A stretch of DNA of 64,000 nucleotides from Brachycybe producta (Eukaryota > Arthropoda > Diplopoda > Playtdesmida > Andrognathidae): NCBI GenBank assembly GCA_036925085.1, contig JAUPFP010000007.1, positions 5,133,058 through 5,197,057 on the forward strand, written 5' to 3'. The translations under genes were made by a program, and so were the position numbers. Positions 1 through 13,499 of the stretch are shown piece after piece. Positions within the stretch are counted from its first letter, which is position 1, and every line of letters starts with the position of its first letter. The notes below the pieces were generated by a model. The model had not been told where the DNA came from. It saw nothing but the letters and a program-made list of their open reading frames with translations, and did not search any database.

Positions 1-888
<888 letters not shown>

Positions 889-1708
889 ACTAGTGGGGTA
901 ACCCGTCATAAATGACGGGAGCAAAATTCACAGGCAATTGTGCGCATGCGCGTCGTTTTTCTTTATTTATAGACTAGTCGTTTTTCCCTTTTTTTACTCC
1001 TTTCATTTCAATTTCAGTCACCCCTCCCACTTTTCTCTCTCTCCCCTTCTACACTTTGTGACTTTCCAACCTTTTCCCCTCACCCCTCTCACTTTTCTTT
1101 CTCTCTCTCCCCTTCTACACTTTCCAACCTTTCCCCCACCCCCTCCCACTTTTCTTTCTCTGCTTCTACACTTTCCAACCTTTTCCCCTCGCCCCTCCCA
1201 CTTTTCTCTCTCTCCCCCCTCTTCTACACTTTCCAAAAGAAGAGTTCAACATATAGTTGACCTTGAGAAAAAAAAACGGTTCATTTATTCAAATTTATAT
1301 AAATTCCGACGTGCTTCAATGGTTTTGTTACTCCACACACACACACAGACTTGTGATATTATATATATAATTATGCCAGGTCTGTGTGGGTATCTATCTA
1401 TCTATCTGTCTCTGAAGTAATGCTGTACAACCATTGAAGCACGTCGGAATGTATATAAATTTGAATAAATGAACGGTTTTTTTCTCTCAAGGTCAACTAT
1501 ATGTTGCACACTAGAACCCCATGATATTAAATTGGAGAGGGGGAAAAGGTTGGAAAGTGTAGAGGGGGTGGAGAGAAACGTGGAGGGAGGAAAAAAGGGT
1601 GAGGGGGTGACTGAAATTGAAATGAAGGAAAAAGGAACAAACGACGCGCATGCGCACAATTGCCTGTGAATTTTGCTCCCGTCATTTATGACGGGTTACC
1701 CCACTAGT
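889..1708. mobile_element. 820-bp foldback (long inverted repeat) DNA transposon, non-autonomous
   Basis: The element begins ACTAGTGGGGTAACCCGTCA and ends with its reverse complement, finishing ACTAGT at 1708. The arms stay complementary for several hundred bases: the left arm reaches about 1335 and the right arm starts about 1425, where a block containing CCGACGTGCTTCAA is mirrored. A small palindrome (CCCGTCAT-AA-ATGACGGG) sits just inside each end. Pyrimidine-rich tandem segments fill 1020-1240, with the purine mirror at 1530-1640. There is no transposase frame; open frames here are by-products of the TC-rich tract. The flanks are TA-rich, so the target duplication is ambiguous. A one-armed relative lies at 36970. 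Confidence 0.85.
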
Positions 1709-2598
1709 TATTATATACAATTGTAAAGATTGATATACATGTATAATTAAGCCCGATACATAACAAGCTAACAAAACAGAAACTCAAGTGTTTCGAGACA
1801 AATTTGGCGATAATTTCAAAACATTTCTGAGACTTTTGTGCTTGTTTTTTCCCCCCAGGCTGTTTTTTCCCCCTTCTAGTCCGCCATGGAATTTTTTTAA
1901 AAAAATTTTTATAAATTTTGAAATACAATACATTTGAAACACCCACACAACTAACTATATAATAACATTAGATAAGACACTTTAAATTGTAAAAAAAAAT
2001 GATGTATTTAGTTTTATATTTCCTCTAGACTTTTAGTTTTTACACATTTCCATGGTTTTTGTGTAATTAAATATCAAAGAAATAATTTTTCATTTAGAAT
2101 TCGCTTCCATCTTTTTGAGCAAAAAAAATAATCTCATCATTTTTATCCTATTTTTAAATATATATTTCAACGATTAAATACTAAATAAATGTTTTATATA
2201 TCAGCTTAGATATTTAACGGAATCTCCTTATGGAGTTTCCATTTTGTTGTTACATTATGATTTGTATGTTAATAATTGGAAGATTAGTGAAATGTTTATC
2301 TATGGCTGCATTTCTTTAATATTTCTCCGCTGAGTTAATAATTAGGCCGAAATTCAAGTAAGAAACTTACCACTTGAAACCTCTCAGCAAGGTTGCAAAT
2401 CAACAAATAAAATGTTAAAATATAATTTTTTTTAATGTTGGAATCCTGGTTAGAGAGCTGAAGTGCCAAGTCTTTTTTCTTGAATATGTGCCTTATTTTT
2501 GTGGCCGTCTGACGTTATTAAGTATGTGTCTGATTCAACAGGTGACCCATACAGCTAAGTTGTCATTTTACAAAAAACTGACTAGTAGGTTTTCATAA
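1709..2598. other. No gene seen; AT-rich spacer
   Basis: AT-rich sequence without a supported gene, repeat array or transposon ends that I can recognise. Confidence 0.5.
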
Positions 2599-2962
2599 TT
2601 AAGGCCTTTCTAGAGCTCGATAAAAAGATGCCTGAAAAAACATCCGAAAGCATAAATTCCACTTAATAAATTGAATAATTATAATAGGCTGCCAATGGTA
2701 TGATGGAAAACTGAATTAAGGTCAAAGTATTATCTAAAAACTATCATTTCAGAGTTTAAAATACAAAAACTCTGAAATAATATTGCAAACAATATGTCAG
2801 AAAACTCTGAAAATTGAAATAAAACTCTAAAAATACATAACGAAGAAAAAGAAAAAAAAAGGTCACAATTTGTAGCTAGATGGCGCTGAATTACATAAGA
2901 GTAATTGTAATTTTCAGAAGTTTTTATCTGTTGTTTTTATCGAGCTCTAGAAAGGCCTTTAA
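2599..2962. mobile_element. TTAA-flanked palindromic MITE (GGCCTTNCTAGAGCTC family), copy 1
   Basis: TTAA at 2599-2602 is followed by GGCCTTTCTAGAGCTCGA. The right end is the reverse complement followed by TTAA at 2959-2962. The interior contains further mirrored words built on CTCTGAAA and TTTCAGAG. The family recurs at 33961 and 49165. There is no coding capacity. The TTAA duplication fits piggyBac or Kolobok-type transposition; the superfamily is inferred. Confidence 0.8.
2877..2886 (+). promoter_or_regulatory. TAGATGGCGC motif (CTCF-like core), one of six exact copies in the window
   Basis: The exact 10-mer TAGATGGCGC lies inside the MITE at 2599-2962. The other copies are at 16946 (+), 17208 (-), 18891 (-), 46992 (+) and 52818 (+). 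It resembles the AGATGGCGC-type core of animal CTCF sites. Function is not shown by the sequence. Confidence 0.35.
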
Positions 2963-3160
2963 GCTGATTTTAAAAAGTTCTATTTTGTACTAAAAAAAAA
3001 ACTAATGCAAAAAGGCAGTTACGGCAGTTTATATAACAAAAAACAAAAATTTACGATTTTAACGAAATTAAAGAAAATCGTCCATTTTAAAACTGTCATA
3101 AAAACTTTATTTTCGGAGTGTTCAAAATATTTTCTGATTTTTAAGCAAAATCTAGCAAAT

Positions 3161-3396
3161 GTTTCTCAATTTGTGGCCCAAGTGCAAATTGTAAAGTAAT
3201 CATCATCATTGAAGTAATTGCATTGATGCTTTTTTTTTACTAAAAAAAAGGTTGGTGAGAGGCTAAATGTGTGATGATCAACTACAATTTTTAGCCTCTC
3301 TAACCATTGTAGTTTTAATTAAAAAAACCAATTGTTGGTTGATCTAAACGGGGTTGTTACTTCACAATTGGCTCTTGAACCACAGATTGAGAAACT
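3161..3396. repeat. Foldback repeat with ends matching TTTCTCAATTTGTGG
   Basis: A segment starting GTTTCTCAATTTGTGGCCCA at 3161 is mirrored by a segment ending near 3396 (CACAGATTGAGAAAC). Inside is a second mirrored word around AGAGGCTAAA and TTTAGCCTCT. A diverged relative of the right half occurs at 8460-8512 and of the inner part at 8390-8440. It is probably an old MITE; no clear target duplication is visible. Confidence 0.6.
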
Positions 3397-5369
3397 TTTA
3401 CTTGATATTGCATAAAAATCCGAACCCTAATTATTATATAAAATGTCTAAAAAAATCATCTGACTACACTACCGATACGTAATTTAATTAAGAGCAGACA
3501 TTAATCGAATGTCATAAAAGCACCATAGTTTGTCATGTGAAATCTTAAAGAAGTGTATTGCTTGCAGTGATTGCCTACTTTCAGGATGTGTGAAATAAAA
3601 CTAATGTGAAATAATTACAAACAAGAAATTATTAAAAATGTAATCTATATAGGGGGGGGGGGGGGGGGGGGGTTGTTAATATACATAAAATGATAATTTA
3701 CATCTATGAGTTTCACCTTTAATTTTCTAAGCTCTCTAAATTACACTCAAATTAGTCTTGCTATTAGCAACTTTTTAGGTCCATCTCTTACACTTATTTT
3801 TTTTTTGTCTTTCTCACTTTTGTAACCACCATACGTTTTAAGTGTGTGTGAGTCTGTATGTCTTTGACGATAATTTAAGTTGTCTCAAACTAATGTGCGA
3901 CCAAATAGAAATTTAAGTCACTTTTCTCTCTTGTAGTTTTTTCCCCAATGGGAAATGTAGCGAGAGAAAGAGAAAAAGAGAGCGAAAAACCTTCGAATTA
4001 GCTTTGTATTAATTAGTGTTCTCCTTGACATAGTCTTGTCACAAAGTCGTACTTGTGATCGAAGAATGTGCGATTTTTTTTTCTTCTTCTTCTTTTCGTT
4101 TTCTTTCACTTTATATTGTGGGGGAGAGAAAGAGAGAGAGAGATCGTATTTCGTGTCTTGAATTCGTAAAAAATAAACTGGAATTCTTTATAAAAGTTTT
4201 GTTTTCTCTTAAGGGTTAAATATATATTTTTTTCTTCTTCTTGGAATTACTTAATTTTTTTTACTTCTTTTCTTCTTTAATTAGATGAAGATAAGTAGAA
4301 TTTACAACGTTTACATAGCAATTAATTATTTAAAATGATTGCTTCGAATTTTTTAGAATTTTTTTTCTCCAGGCTTTGAGAGTAACATTTTTTTTTACCA
4401 AATGAACATTCATTAAAATACTTTGTTAGGTGGTTATTTTTTTATATTAGTGTTTTCAGTATATGTAACAATATACATGGCTATCCTCATAGGCCTTCAA
4501 AGACGAAATTTGCTACTTAAACCTTCAAAAAAAAAAAACAATTTATCAATATCTCAATACAACAGAATTTTACTACGTTGGAACCCTGCTCTGAGGGTTC
4601 CAAGTTAAAATTCAAGTGCTAAATTTTCTATTTGAAATTGGGGCCTTATTTTTTTTTGCTTTAGTTTCAAAGCATATATATATAAATTTCTGCATCCAAT
4701 TATACTGTATATATTACCTTTAAGTATAATCTGTGGCCAAGCAGTCTGGTTTTAGTTTTTGATTTTTTTTTCACCCCGAAGTCTTTTTTTGATATTTGTT
4801 TTTCAAGAAGAAGAAAAAAAAAAGGACCCAATAAGAATACCAAAAAGGCAAATCTATATAGAGTATGTATTCTTTTTATTCGAATATAAATATAAAAGTC
4901 CTTATGCCACACGTATAAGTAAAGAGAGAATGTGTGTGTGAGAGAACAAATAAAAAAAAGTTGAAAGTACAAAAGATTAATGGTCGTGATTTCCATGTTT
5001 TAAAACTCCATATAAGGAAAAATCCCATCACTTTTGGGGTTTCTGTTGTAACTATTTAAGTATATTCCATTCTACCAATACATTTTTTTTCTTCTTCTAC
5101 AAAGTCTTCAGACAACGGCAAAATGTTATAGGGATTTTTTTCTTTCTTTAAAACTTGGCAAAAAGATTTATTCGTTTTTCACGCTTTTGTGGTATATGGT
5201 TTCGGTTTTTTTTTTCTTCTTCTTGTTCTCTTCTACCTATATTTTTTATATCAGAAGTATTCAACTTTTGGCTCGCGAGCCGAATACAAAAGCTCGATGA
5301 TTTTGTGAATTTTTTACTGACAAAAAAGTTACGATATCTAAGAAAAACTTAAATAACTGTCACAATTTG
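3397..5369. other. No gene seen; homopolymer and GA/T-rich tracts
   Basis: AT-rich DNA with a 21-base G run at 3652-3672 and GA-rich stretches near 4120-4141 and 3960-3990. T-runs are frequent. Open frames over 60 codons here are Lys/Phe-rich by composition and resemble no protein family I know. Confidence 0.5.
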
Positions 5370-5375
5370 TTACCT

Positions 5376-5494
5376 AAAGCGGCGATAACATTGGCAATAT
5401 TTAAAGCAAGATTTACTGCAATATGTGTCTTTGAATTAATTGCAGTTGACAATGTGATATAATATTTCTCGCAAGACTTAAAAGTGGTTTCTTG

Positions 5495-5525
<31 letters not shown>

Positions 5526-5850
5526 GCTATTTTTCTATCCAAAAAATAAGTCAAAAATTACTGTGAATCTTACACAGTTTCTTGCAAAAAAAAAAATGAA
5601 GATGAACGTTTTCTGCAATATGGTGTGCAAGAAACCAAATTAGGTCTTGCTAATAGTATTATCACATTGGCAATTGTAATTAATTCAAAGACACATTGCC
5701 GTCAATTTTGCTTTAAATATTGCTAACGTGATCGCCACTTTACAGAAAACGCTCATCTTCATTTTTTTTGCAATAAACTGTGTAAGATTCGAAGCAATAT
5801 TTGACTCATTTCTTGCATTGAATCTTGCAAGAAAAATAACCAATGTAATT
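5376..5850. mobile_element. Degenerate inverted-repeat element, copy 1
   Basis: The block at 5376-5460 (GCGGCGATAACATTGGCAAT...) is mirrored at 5660-5743 (...GATCGCCACTTT). An inner block at 5562-5620 is mirrored at 5746-5795. A (CA)n run of about 29 bases lies at 5495-5523. A second, more diverged copy occupies 39120-39620 and shares the phrases CACTGGCTATTTTTCT and AATTCAAGGACACATTG. Confidence 0.6.
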
Positions 5851-7615
5851 AATCGCTGCTAAGTGTGAGCCTAAACAGTAATTTCTAGATTACAATTGTA
5901 ATATTTTGAAAACTTTAAAGAAAAACGTTGACACTTTGTTTTGAAACAAAATAACATACTTGTTTCTACTAAACATAATTTCAATAATAATTTTCAAAGT
6001 AACCTTTACGGTATTTGAAAACTTACGGCCGTATTCTACAGTGAAACTTAAACAAAGCTGAACTTGAAACTCTTCATAAACTTACTATGGTAAATTTTGT
6101 TTTCGGTCATAGCTTAACTTTATTTTAAGGAACGTTTTTGAATTTTCTGTGTTTTATATCTTTATGAAAATATATATGTATTTTTTATTTTGTCAATTTT
6201 TTCACCAACTAATTGTAGTTTCAAATGAATTTTTAATATTTTAATTTTTTTTTGCCTTTTAACAAAAATTTACGTTTACTTGTACCTCATTTACACCAAA
6301 TAAAACGTTCGTTTTTGTACAAAATTCTCACAAAATGATTAAAAGTACTTTTTTTGGATATAAAAGTTCAATTAAGCCATTCTGTGCAAAGTCCAATTGT
6401 AAAAACTCTTATCAAAAGGCTAATGTTTAAAACTCAACTTTTGATCTAAACCTCAACTAGATACTGTACTTATTACATCATCAAACAAAGGAAGCGAAAT
6501 GGCTTCCAATTCTTGACCATTGTGGTCAAGAAAACCAAGATTCTTTAGCAGACACACAACCAACAAAATTTAAAATACAAGAGTGAAAATGTACAAAAAT
6601 TATAAATTTAAAATTATTTCTCATATAAAAGAAATAACTTTAGTACATTTTCAACTTTCGGTCTTTTCAATTTTGTTAGTTGTGTCTGCATATGTTAATT
6701 TAGTATTTTACCTGTTGTGGTACTTTCAAGCTCCTCCAAACAAACGTTGGCTGTTTAATTTTGTTTTATGTTGGATTTTCCATTCATTTATTAATAAACT
6801 ATGACAATTTTAAAAGAATCTTCTTGGTGTTATTTATTACAACAGTTCGGATAACATTTTTGTGGTGTAAGCTGATTATTTGTGAATCTTTGACAACTGA
6901 AAAACCATTTTTTTTTAATATGTGTGGCTCGCCGTAACAACTCAGTTGATTACCATCTAGAAATGTATCTACATATACATACTGTATATATATATAAAAT
7001 AACCCACCCCAGTTATATTATAAACATTTTCGACCACAATATATGTCCATCGTCCATTACACGAAATGCATGTCCATTTCGCGTTTTGCATCTCAGACCA
7101 ACTTATGTTAAATTTTGTGAAAAATGGACATACATTTCGTGTAATGGACAATTACACCAAAAAAAAATGGATGCGACATATATATATGGCGAGTGATATT
7201 TTCAAATTTGATCGTCTTGTAATTTAATGTAAAATATGTGGGGATTGTAAGAAAAGGAGGAGAGAGGGAAGAGGGTTCTTTTTTTTAGACGAAATGTTTC
7301 GTTTGCAACTTGTCAATGTGAAATGTTGGAAACTGTTTAAAAAGGGGTTTCTATGTGTGTTTTTTTTGTTATACTTGTTATATGGCTGTTATATGTGTCT
7401 TTTTTGTACATCTGTGACGCTCACAAATACAATATTGGATTTTGAAATAACATGTTGATAAGAAAATGTGACTTATACTCTCTCCTCTAACTTCTTTTGT
7501 TGCAATACACACACAACTATAATAAAAAAACCTCTTTTTTCACCCACACACACACCATATTTTCTTCTATTGGAGGTTCAACATGTAATTGCCAAGTCAA
7601 AAGAATATCACTCAT

Positions 7616-7617
<2 letters not shown>
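5851..7617. other. No gene seen; one short inverted repeat
   Basis: Mostly unremarkable AT-rich sequence. At 7050-7151 the phrase GTCCATTACACGAAATGCAT is mirrored by ACATTTCGTGTAATGGAC, forming a ~100-bp foldback. Nothing else stands out. Confidence 0.5.

Positions 7618-7694
<77 letters not shown>
7618..7694. repeat. (TA)n microsatellite
   Basis: Pure TA repeat of about 38 units. Open frames crossing it on both strands are repeat artefacts. Confidence 0.95.
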
Positions 7695-7697
<3 letters not shown>

Positions 7698-9821
7698 TTG
7701 TGGGTGGAACGGTGTATTTTTTTTTCATATCTCATTTTTTTTCAAGGGTTTTTTTTTGGAAGAGTGTGATATTCTATATAACAGTCAAAACATTTTTATG
7801 AGATACTCAGACAGAGTTTCTAAGATCATATATTAGATACATTGAAACGGAAATCGCGAAATAAACAGTTTATTAAAATGAATGTATTCTGTCATCCATT
7901 CAAGAGATAGAATCATCATCATCATCATCATTGTAAAGGCTTTTTTTTTGTATTTTGATTTGCATATATACGTCATGGGATTAAATCTTTTTTTAGCTTT
8001 AAAAAACGACTTTTGATGATCACTACTTCAATATATAGTAAATATAAATGTAAGTTTATTATAAACATAAATTAATAAAAATAATCATATCTAATAAATC
8101 AAATTAATAAGAAAAACATACGAAAAACATACTGCAATGCAAAAAATAATGCATGTTTTTCATTTTTTTTAAATTTATTTTCTTATTATGAAATAACATT
8201 TTCTTTTTTTTTTTGTTAAATTCTTTTAAAATGTTTGAAAAAAATCAAGAAAAGTCTCATTTGCAAATGTTTCAAAATACATTTTGCATTAGACTTCAAT
8301 TAATTACCTTCTCAATATGTCGCCCAAGGATTAATTTTGTTAAGATCACCCAATAAATATAATTTTTTTTTTAAATTAAAAACACTGTTTAGAGGCTAGA
8401 ACTCTAGTTAACAACTCTCTCCTCTACTTAGCCTTTTTTGATTTAAAAAATGTAGACAATGATTATACTTCACAATTGGCACTTGGGCCACAAATTGAGA
8501 ACCAGTTACTTTGATATTGGCTAAAAATCCGAGCCATATTAATTATGTTTTATATAAAGCATATTTTATCACGAACAAAAAATATCTTCACAATTAAATT
8601 GAAGAGTTTTTAAACGACGTCATTTATACCATTGAATTACTTTTTGTCCTATCTCAGTCTGATGAAATAATGAACTATAAAATGATTTAGGCAAATTAGA
8701 ACTATTTTTGGTAAAAAAATAAATAAATATAATAGATGTGTTGTGAAAATTGGACGATTAGTGAAAAACAATTATTGTTAAAAGTTTTCCCCTCATCATT
8801 TTCATGCCATTTTCAATAACATTAGTAGGGTTACCCCTCGAAAACGGGCAATCACTGCTAGCATTTGTAGGCCAACATAGAAAGCCTACATAAATTAATA
8901 CATGAAAGAGAAGGGGGAATTCTATTTGCCTATTACATATGCTAACATAGTAACAACATTGATTACTAGTCGCCAGTATCAATGATCTACTGGTTTATAG
9001 AATAACAATAAACATTGTCCTATTTATTATATCGGTTTAGGTCAATCTTTAAAAAGGGGGTTTTAGAACTCGAAGCACATTATACTTTAGTTAAAATGAC
9101 TATTTAACTTTGTTAACAACAACAAATCGGAAATGTTACTGTTGTTGTTGTTGTGTCACCATTAAGTTAACATTGGTTTACATCTACATTGTTTTTTGAA
9201 AAGTCCTATACTATTTCAGACAATTATCACAATAATAATAATAACACTAATGGCTCTCTGAACCAAAAGCTTTTGTGTATAAGGAGAGATTAAAAGTGAT
9301 GAACCCATTTAAAATTCCACAAAGCATTTCAAAGTGAGATCCATTTGCTAATTAATTAATTAAAAGTTCCTCAGTTATAAAAGAGGGGGGGGGGGAGAGA
9401 TAGTTTTAAGAGAAACAACAACAACAAAAAAAAATAACCAATTTTGTTATTTTTCTTTTTAACACTTTTTATATTATTTTAATTTAAAACCATTAAAGAA
9501 ATGAATTTCATGATTAATATTTTTTTTTCTGTTATCATATTTTTTTAAATACAAATTTGTTTTTATTTATTGGAAGGAGATTGAGAACAGAAAAAAAAGA
9601 GAGGAAATATAACATTTGTCTGTATCCTTTTTAGAATGATATTTTGAAGTAGACAGAAAAGAAAATGTAAAAAAAAAAAATAACATCAAGCCCAGGTATT
9701 TTCGCTTGACAAATTTGCAACTAGATATAGGCGTTTGAAGATCAAGCCAAAATGTGCATGTTGAATGTTAAAATCTTTTCAACCTACAACGACCTTTAAA
9801 TATATATAATATATACAAGGG

Positions 9822-9823
<2 letters not shown>
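7695..9823. other. No gene seen; AT-rich spacer
   Basis: AT-rich DNA with an ATC trinucleotide run near 7911-7931 and diverged relatives of the 3161 foldback at 8390-8512. An (ACA)n/(TGT)n mirrored pair lies near 9116-9155. Confidence 0.5.

Positions 9824-9856
<33 letters not shown>
9824..9856. repeat. (TA)n microsatellite
   Basis: Short TA dinucleotide tract. Confidence 0.9.
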
Positions 9857-9857
<1 letters not shown>

Positions 9858-10072
9858 CAAAAGAGAGAGAGACTGCAAAAAAGAGAGGTGGTAATAGGGG
9901 TGGATATTAAAAGTTGGGTGGAAAAAGACAGAAAGATGGGCAAAGATAAAGTATGGTTCTGAATAGTGAAATTGCCAAGAACTATTTGATTGAGGGGGGG
10001 CCCTTGGTACCCAATAGTACTTTAGATTCTCAACCAGAAGTCCAAAGAAAAAAAGAGTGAAGATTGAGAGAG

Positions 10073-10078
<6 letters not shown>

Positions 10079-10125
<47 letters not shown>
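10079..10125. repeat. (GA)n microsatellite
   Basis: Pure GA repeat of about 23 units. The Ser-Leu-rich minus-strand frame over it is an artefact. Confidence 0.95.
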
Positions 10126-10127
<2 letters not shown>

Positions 10128-10344
10128 TGAGATGGAAGTTTTTGAAGGTGGGTCAGAGTGTATTTTTTTTGTTACTGTCAAAATGCGAAATAAGTCATAC
10201 TATAGATTAACTAGTCAATGTACATAATAACGATAGTAACATTTATACACCAATAGTACATTATTTTTGACAATATGCATAATATAACATTAATCTAAAT
10301 AAGTGAAATTGTTGTTGTCCATTGTCAAAAATTATGATATCAGC

Positions 10345-10737
10345 AGCCCATTTTCGAACTCTTTGATTATTTATTCTGTCTTTCAGGAGCAAAAAAAAAA
10401 TTAGAAGAAACTAATGTGTTTTTAGAAACTAGAATGGGTACCTCAATTTACTTAAAAGTATTTTCATATTGATATCTTTCAAAATAAACCTTTTTTTTTT
10501 ATAAACAAACCATTCAAAAATAACGCCTGCTAAGTATTGTTTGATTAAAGTTGTGTCTTTTTCAAACTCACTTAAAAAGATGATTTTTTTTTAAAAAAAC
10601 ATCAACATAAAATAACCCTTAAGTGATTGAGCTGCCCTTCTAGTTTCTAAAACAAATTCAAGTTTCTATTAATTTTGCCTTCTGAAAGATAGAATAATCA
10701 GAGTTCAAGAGCCATTTACACATTAAAACCACCTTAA
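10345..10737. mobile_element. TTAA-type foldback MITE (GGTGGTTTTAAAGTGTAAAC family), copy 1
   Basis: The right end reads ...ACACATTAAAACCACC followed by TTAA at 10734-10737. The arms carry the mirrored phrase TTTAGAAACTAGAA / TTCTAGTTTCTAAA and a mirrored TTTCAAAATAAAC-type block. Relatives lie at 21418, 25500, 48240-48590, 50525 and 51600-51790. The left boundary is approximate. Confidence 0.65.
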
Positions 10738-11497
10738 CTACCCCTATTTTAAAACGTCTCTTAAAATAAAGTATTCGGAGAGTTTTTTCTAAGTTTAGCT
10801 TTGTTTTTTTATGCAATATTTTAAGACTTAAGTTTTCTGTCAAATTAAAAATCTAGTAATTGTATAAAATAACTGATTTTTCACTTTGGCTACAACATAT
10901 ATGCTATTTGGACATATTTGTAGGTAGTCTAGTACTTCATTACATTTCATACATATGAGAAAGGTCATCCAAGAAAGGAAGGAAAAAAAAAACCAAAAAT
11001 AGTGAGAGAGAATTGCATTCAGAAACCATGAGTGGAATAGACAAATGTAATCGCCATAATTCTAAATTGGTTTTCTCCTGTCAATTGAACTGAAGGTGAC
11101 CCACCTGTCTCCTCCTCTCCCACACAAATATTATATACGTAATATAATGCCATCTATTGTATGGAATTGGCATTAAGGGCGGAGATTTACGAGACATCAT
11201 TCGGAATTACTTGTCTAGTTTCAATGGGGAGGGGGAGGATGGATGTCAATGACCAAGGCGGGTTAACAACTTGGTCAAGGTGTCAAATTAAATCTTATTG
11301 ACCGGTGGTGGTGCTGGTGGTAAATCTCACCAAAATATAAAAAGACACAGAAAAGTTAACAATTTTTTTAGCAAAAAAAAAAAAAAAAAAAGAATCAACA
11401 GACAGAAAAAAAATAACATTGTAAGGATTCATTTGAAAACGACTACATATTTTTTTAGTAAATACCCTCAAATACACCCTAGTCTTGAGTATCTACC

Positions 11498-11851
11498 TTA
11501 AGGCGCCTTTAAACCAAAACTAGATGTTCGCGAACCGCTCGTGAGCTGCTCGCGAGCATAACGTCTACACCAAAATAGTAGTATGTTCGCGTTCACATGG
11601 CGAACAGCTCTCTGAAGATGTAATAATTATCAGCTGGCGAGACGAGCTCACTCACGCCTAGACCAGGTTCTCTATTCGGTAGATATTCGAGAATTAACCT
11701 ACCGCTATATATACCGCCTTAACAGCAAACTTTTTATCGGTTCACGAACAGCTCTAAAACTGTTCGTGACCTTCCGTCTAAACCGGGTTCTGTTTCCGTT
11801 CGCGAACTGCTCTAGAACGGCTCGCGAGCTTGTTTTAAATGCGCCTTTATA
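11498..11851. mobile_element. TTAA-flanked element made of GTTCGCGA/CTCGCGAGC words
   Basis: TTAA at 11498-11501 precedes GGCGCCTTTAAACC. The right end near 11835-11848 reads GTTTTAAATGCGCCTTTA, an imperfect mirror. Almost the whole interior consists of short GC-rich words such as GTTCGCGAAC, GCTCGCGAGC and GAACAGCTC in both orientations. This is much more GC-rich and CpG-rich than the surroundings. There is no coding frame. Confidence 0.6.
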
Positions 11852-11884
11852 GACGTTATTTTAATATAAATTAAGAGACTAATA

Positions 11885-12194
11885 CCTAGTACACACCTGA
11901 TAATTTAAATGCATTTAAATAATGTGTTCTACAGAGCCCTGAGAAGGGCAAACAAACAATATATCGAATTCAATTTATTCAGTTAATAATCTGAAAATAT
12001 TGAGTTAATACTTAAATATAATCAGATAAACTATTGACAAAATATTGATTTAGTATTTCAATTTAAAATATTAATAATAAAGTCAATTTTTATTTGGTTC
12101 ATGTCCTTAACTGGATTCCATATAATTCGCCTAAACACATTTAATTTGAATTCATTTAACTCGTGTGTGTGTGTGTGTGTGTATGTGTACAAGG
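11885..12194. mobile_element. TA-flanked ~310-bp MITE (CCTAGTACACACCTGATAAT family), copy 1
   Basis: TA precedes CCTAGTACACACC at 11885, and the right end ...GTGTACAAGG is followed by TA at 12195-12196. The interior holds the palindrome AATTTAAATGCATTTAAAT near the left end and a mirrored ...CATTTAATTTGAATTCATTT block near the right. A (GT)n run at 12163-12181 is part of the right end. Other copies: 42491-42781 and 47846-48156 (inverted). A diverged inverted copy lies near 36217-36515. The TA duplication and small size suggest a Tc1/mariner-type MITE. Confidence 0.8.
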
Positions 12195-13499
12195 TATAAG
12201 AGAGTAAGTGGTCAGATTTGGACGTATTTGAGACTATTTTCTACCAAATATTGTCATTTTGAATTTGAAAAATTACTTTGCAAGCAGCCAAGAAGACTTG
12301 TAGCATGGGGACAAAAGTCCAAATGCAGCATGCAAAAATGCATGGTCAAAACCTAATGTAATAAACCTAATAACATTGTAACAATTAGGGCCTACAATGT
12401 GTTCTGGTGCAGCTGAAATACTTGCATTGTAAGAAAATTAAGATCAGATTAAGAGATGTTAAATTTCATGCATAAAATCCTCTGCAAGAAATTTCCAATG
12501 TCTTACGACCCTAGAAACAAATGACCAGTAAGACACATCAAAGCCTTTTTCTATTGATGCTTTTGCTGAAAAATTGGTTTTCTAACAATATTTCTTTTAT
12601 ACTGATAAAAATATATATAAAAAAATTAGGAAACTTTAAAATTAATATTATATTTCCTTTTCTGAATACAAATGTGAAAATTCAAATTAAATTTTCTTGA
12701 TACAAGAAAATATGTTTTTTTTACTGAAATAAACCACCATCATCATATTCATGGCGAATGCCAAAACAACAACAAACAACAACAAAAAAAATCGCTTCAA
12801 AATTTTATCATATTAAGAATGCACACGAATAAGAAGAAAAATATATGCAAAGAATGAAAAAAAGTTATGTTGAGTAGTATGTGTTTTAACCTTTATGGTT
12901 AAAAAAGAAGAGTTAGGTAGGTTGTCAGTAAAAAAAGGATGCAAAAAGGGGGCCCTCTTCTCTTTCTATTCGTTTTTTGACATCAGAGAAAATGAGTTGC
13001 ATGTTGGATTTTAAGTTTAATCTATGGGTTGTGTTCATCTCATAGAGACAGACATTGGTAGAAAAGAACACACACACTTTGAGAGTTGAGTGATGTTCGA
13101 AAACGAATCCCTCCAATTCTTTAGGCCGAGCACGTTATACCTTCGAGGCCGCAAATACGAACAATTTTTTTTTCCCTGCAAGTTTCTCTTTTGAAACCTT
13201 TGTCGGTATATTTGAGACTGATCTGATTTTGTGGATCTTTTTTTTTTTTTTTGCTTTTACTTCTTCATTTTGCTGTAGTCGTTCGTATAAATGTATATTG
13301 TATATATAGAAACTTATATGTACAGAAAGCGAGAGAGAGAGAGAGAGTAAAAGATTGCTTTTACGTATCCAAACCGTTCACATTTCGTTTTATTACAAGA
13401 CCTATATATTCCATGATTCTTACACATCATTCAACGATTCTCATTCTAGAACAAAAAAAAATTGACTTATATATGTTGTGGTTTTAAAAATACATTTCA
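12195..13499. other. No gene seen; AT-rich spacer
   Basis: AT-rich DNA with A- and T-runs (for example 13238-13252) and a GA run near 13328-13347. There is no supported coding region. Confidence 0.5.

Noticed and set aside
938..1420. 160-codon Ser/Pro/Phe-rich frame
   Set aside because: It is translated TC-rich tandem sequence in an arm of the 820-bp foldback element.
7468..7836. Tyr-Ile repeat frames over (TA)n tracts as proteins
   Set aside because: Simple-sequence artefact, seen equally on both strands and at all TA tracts.
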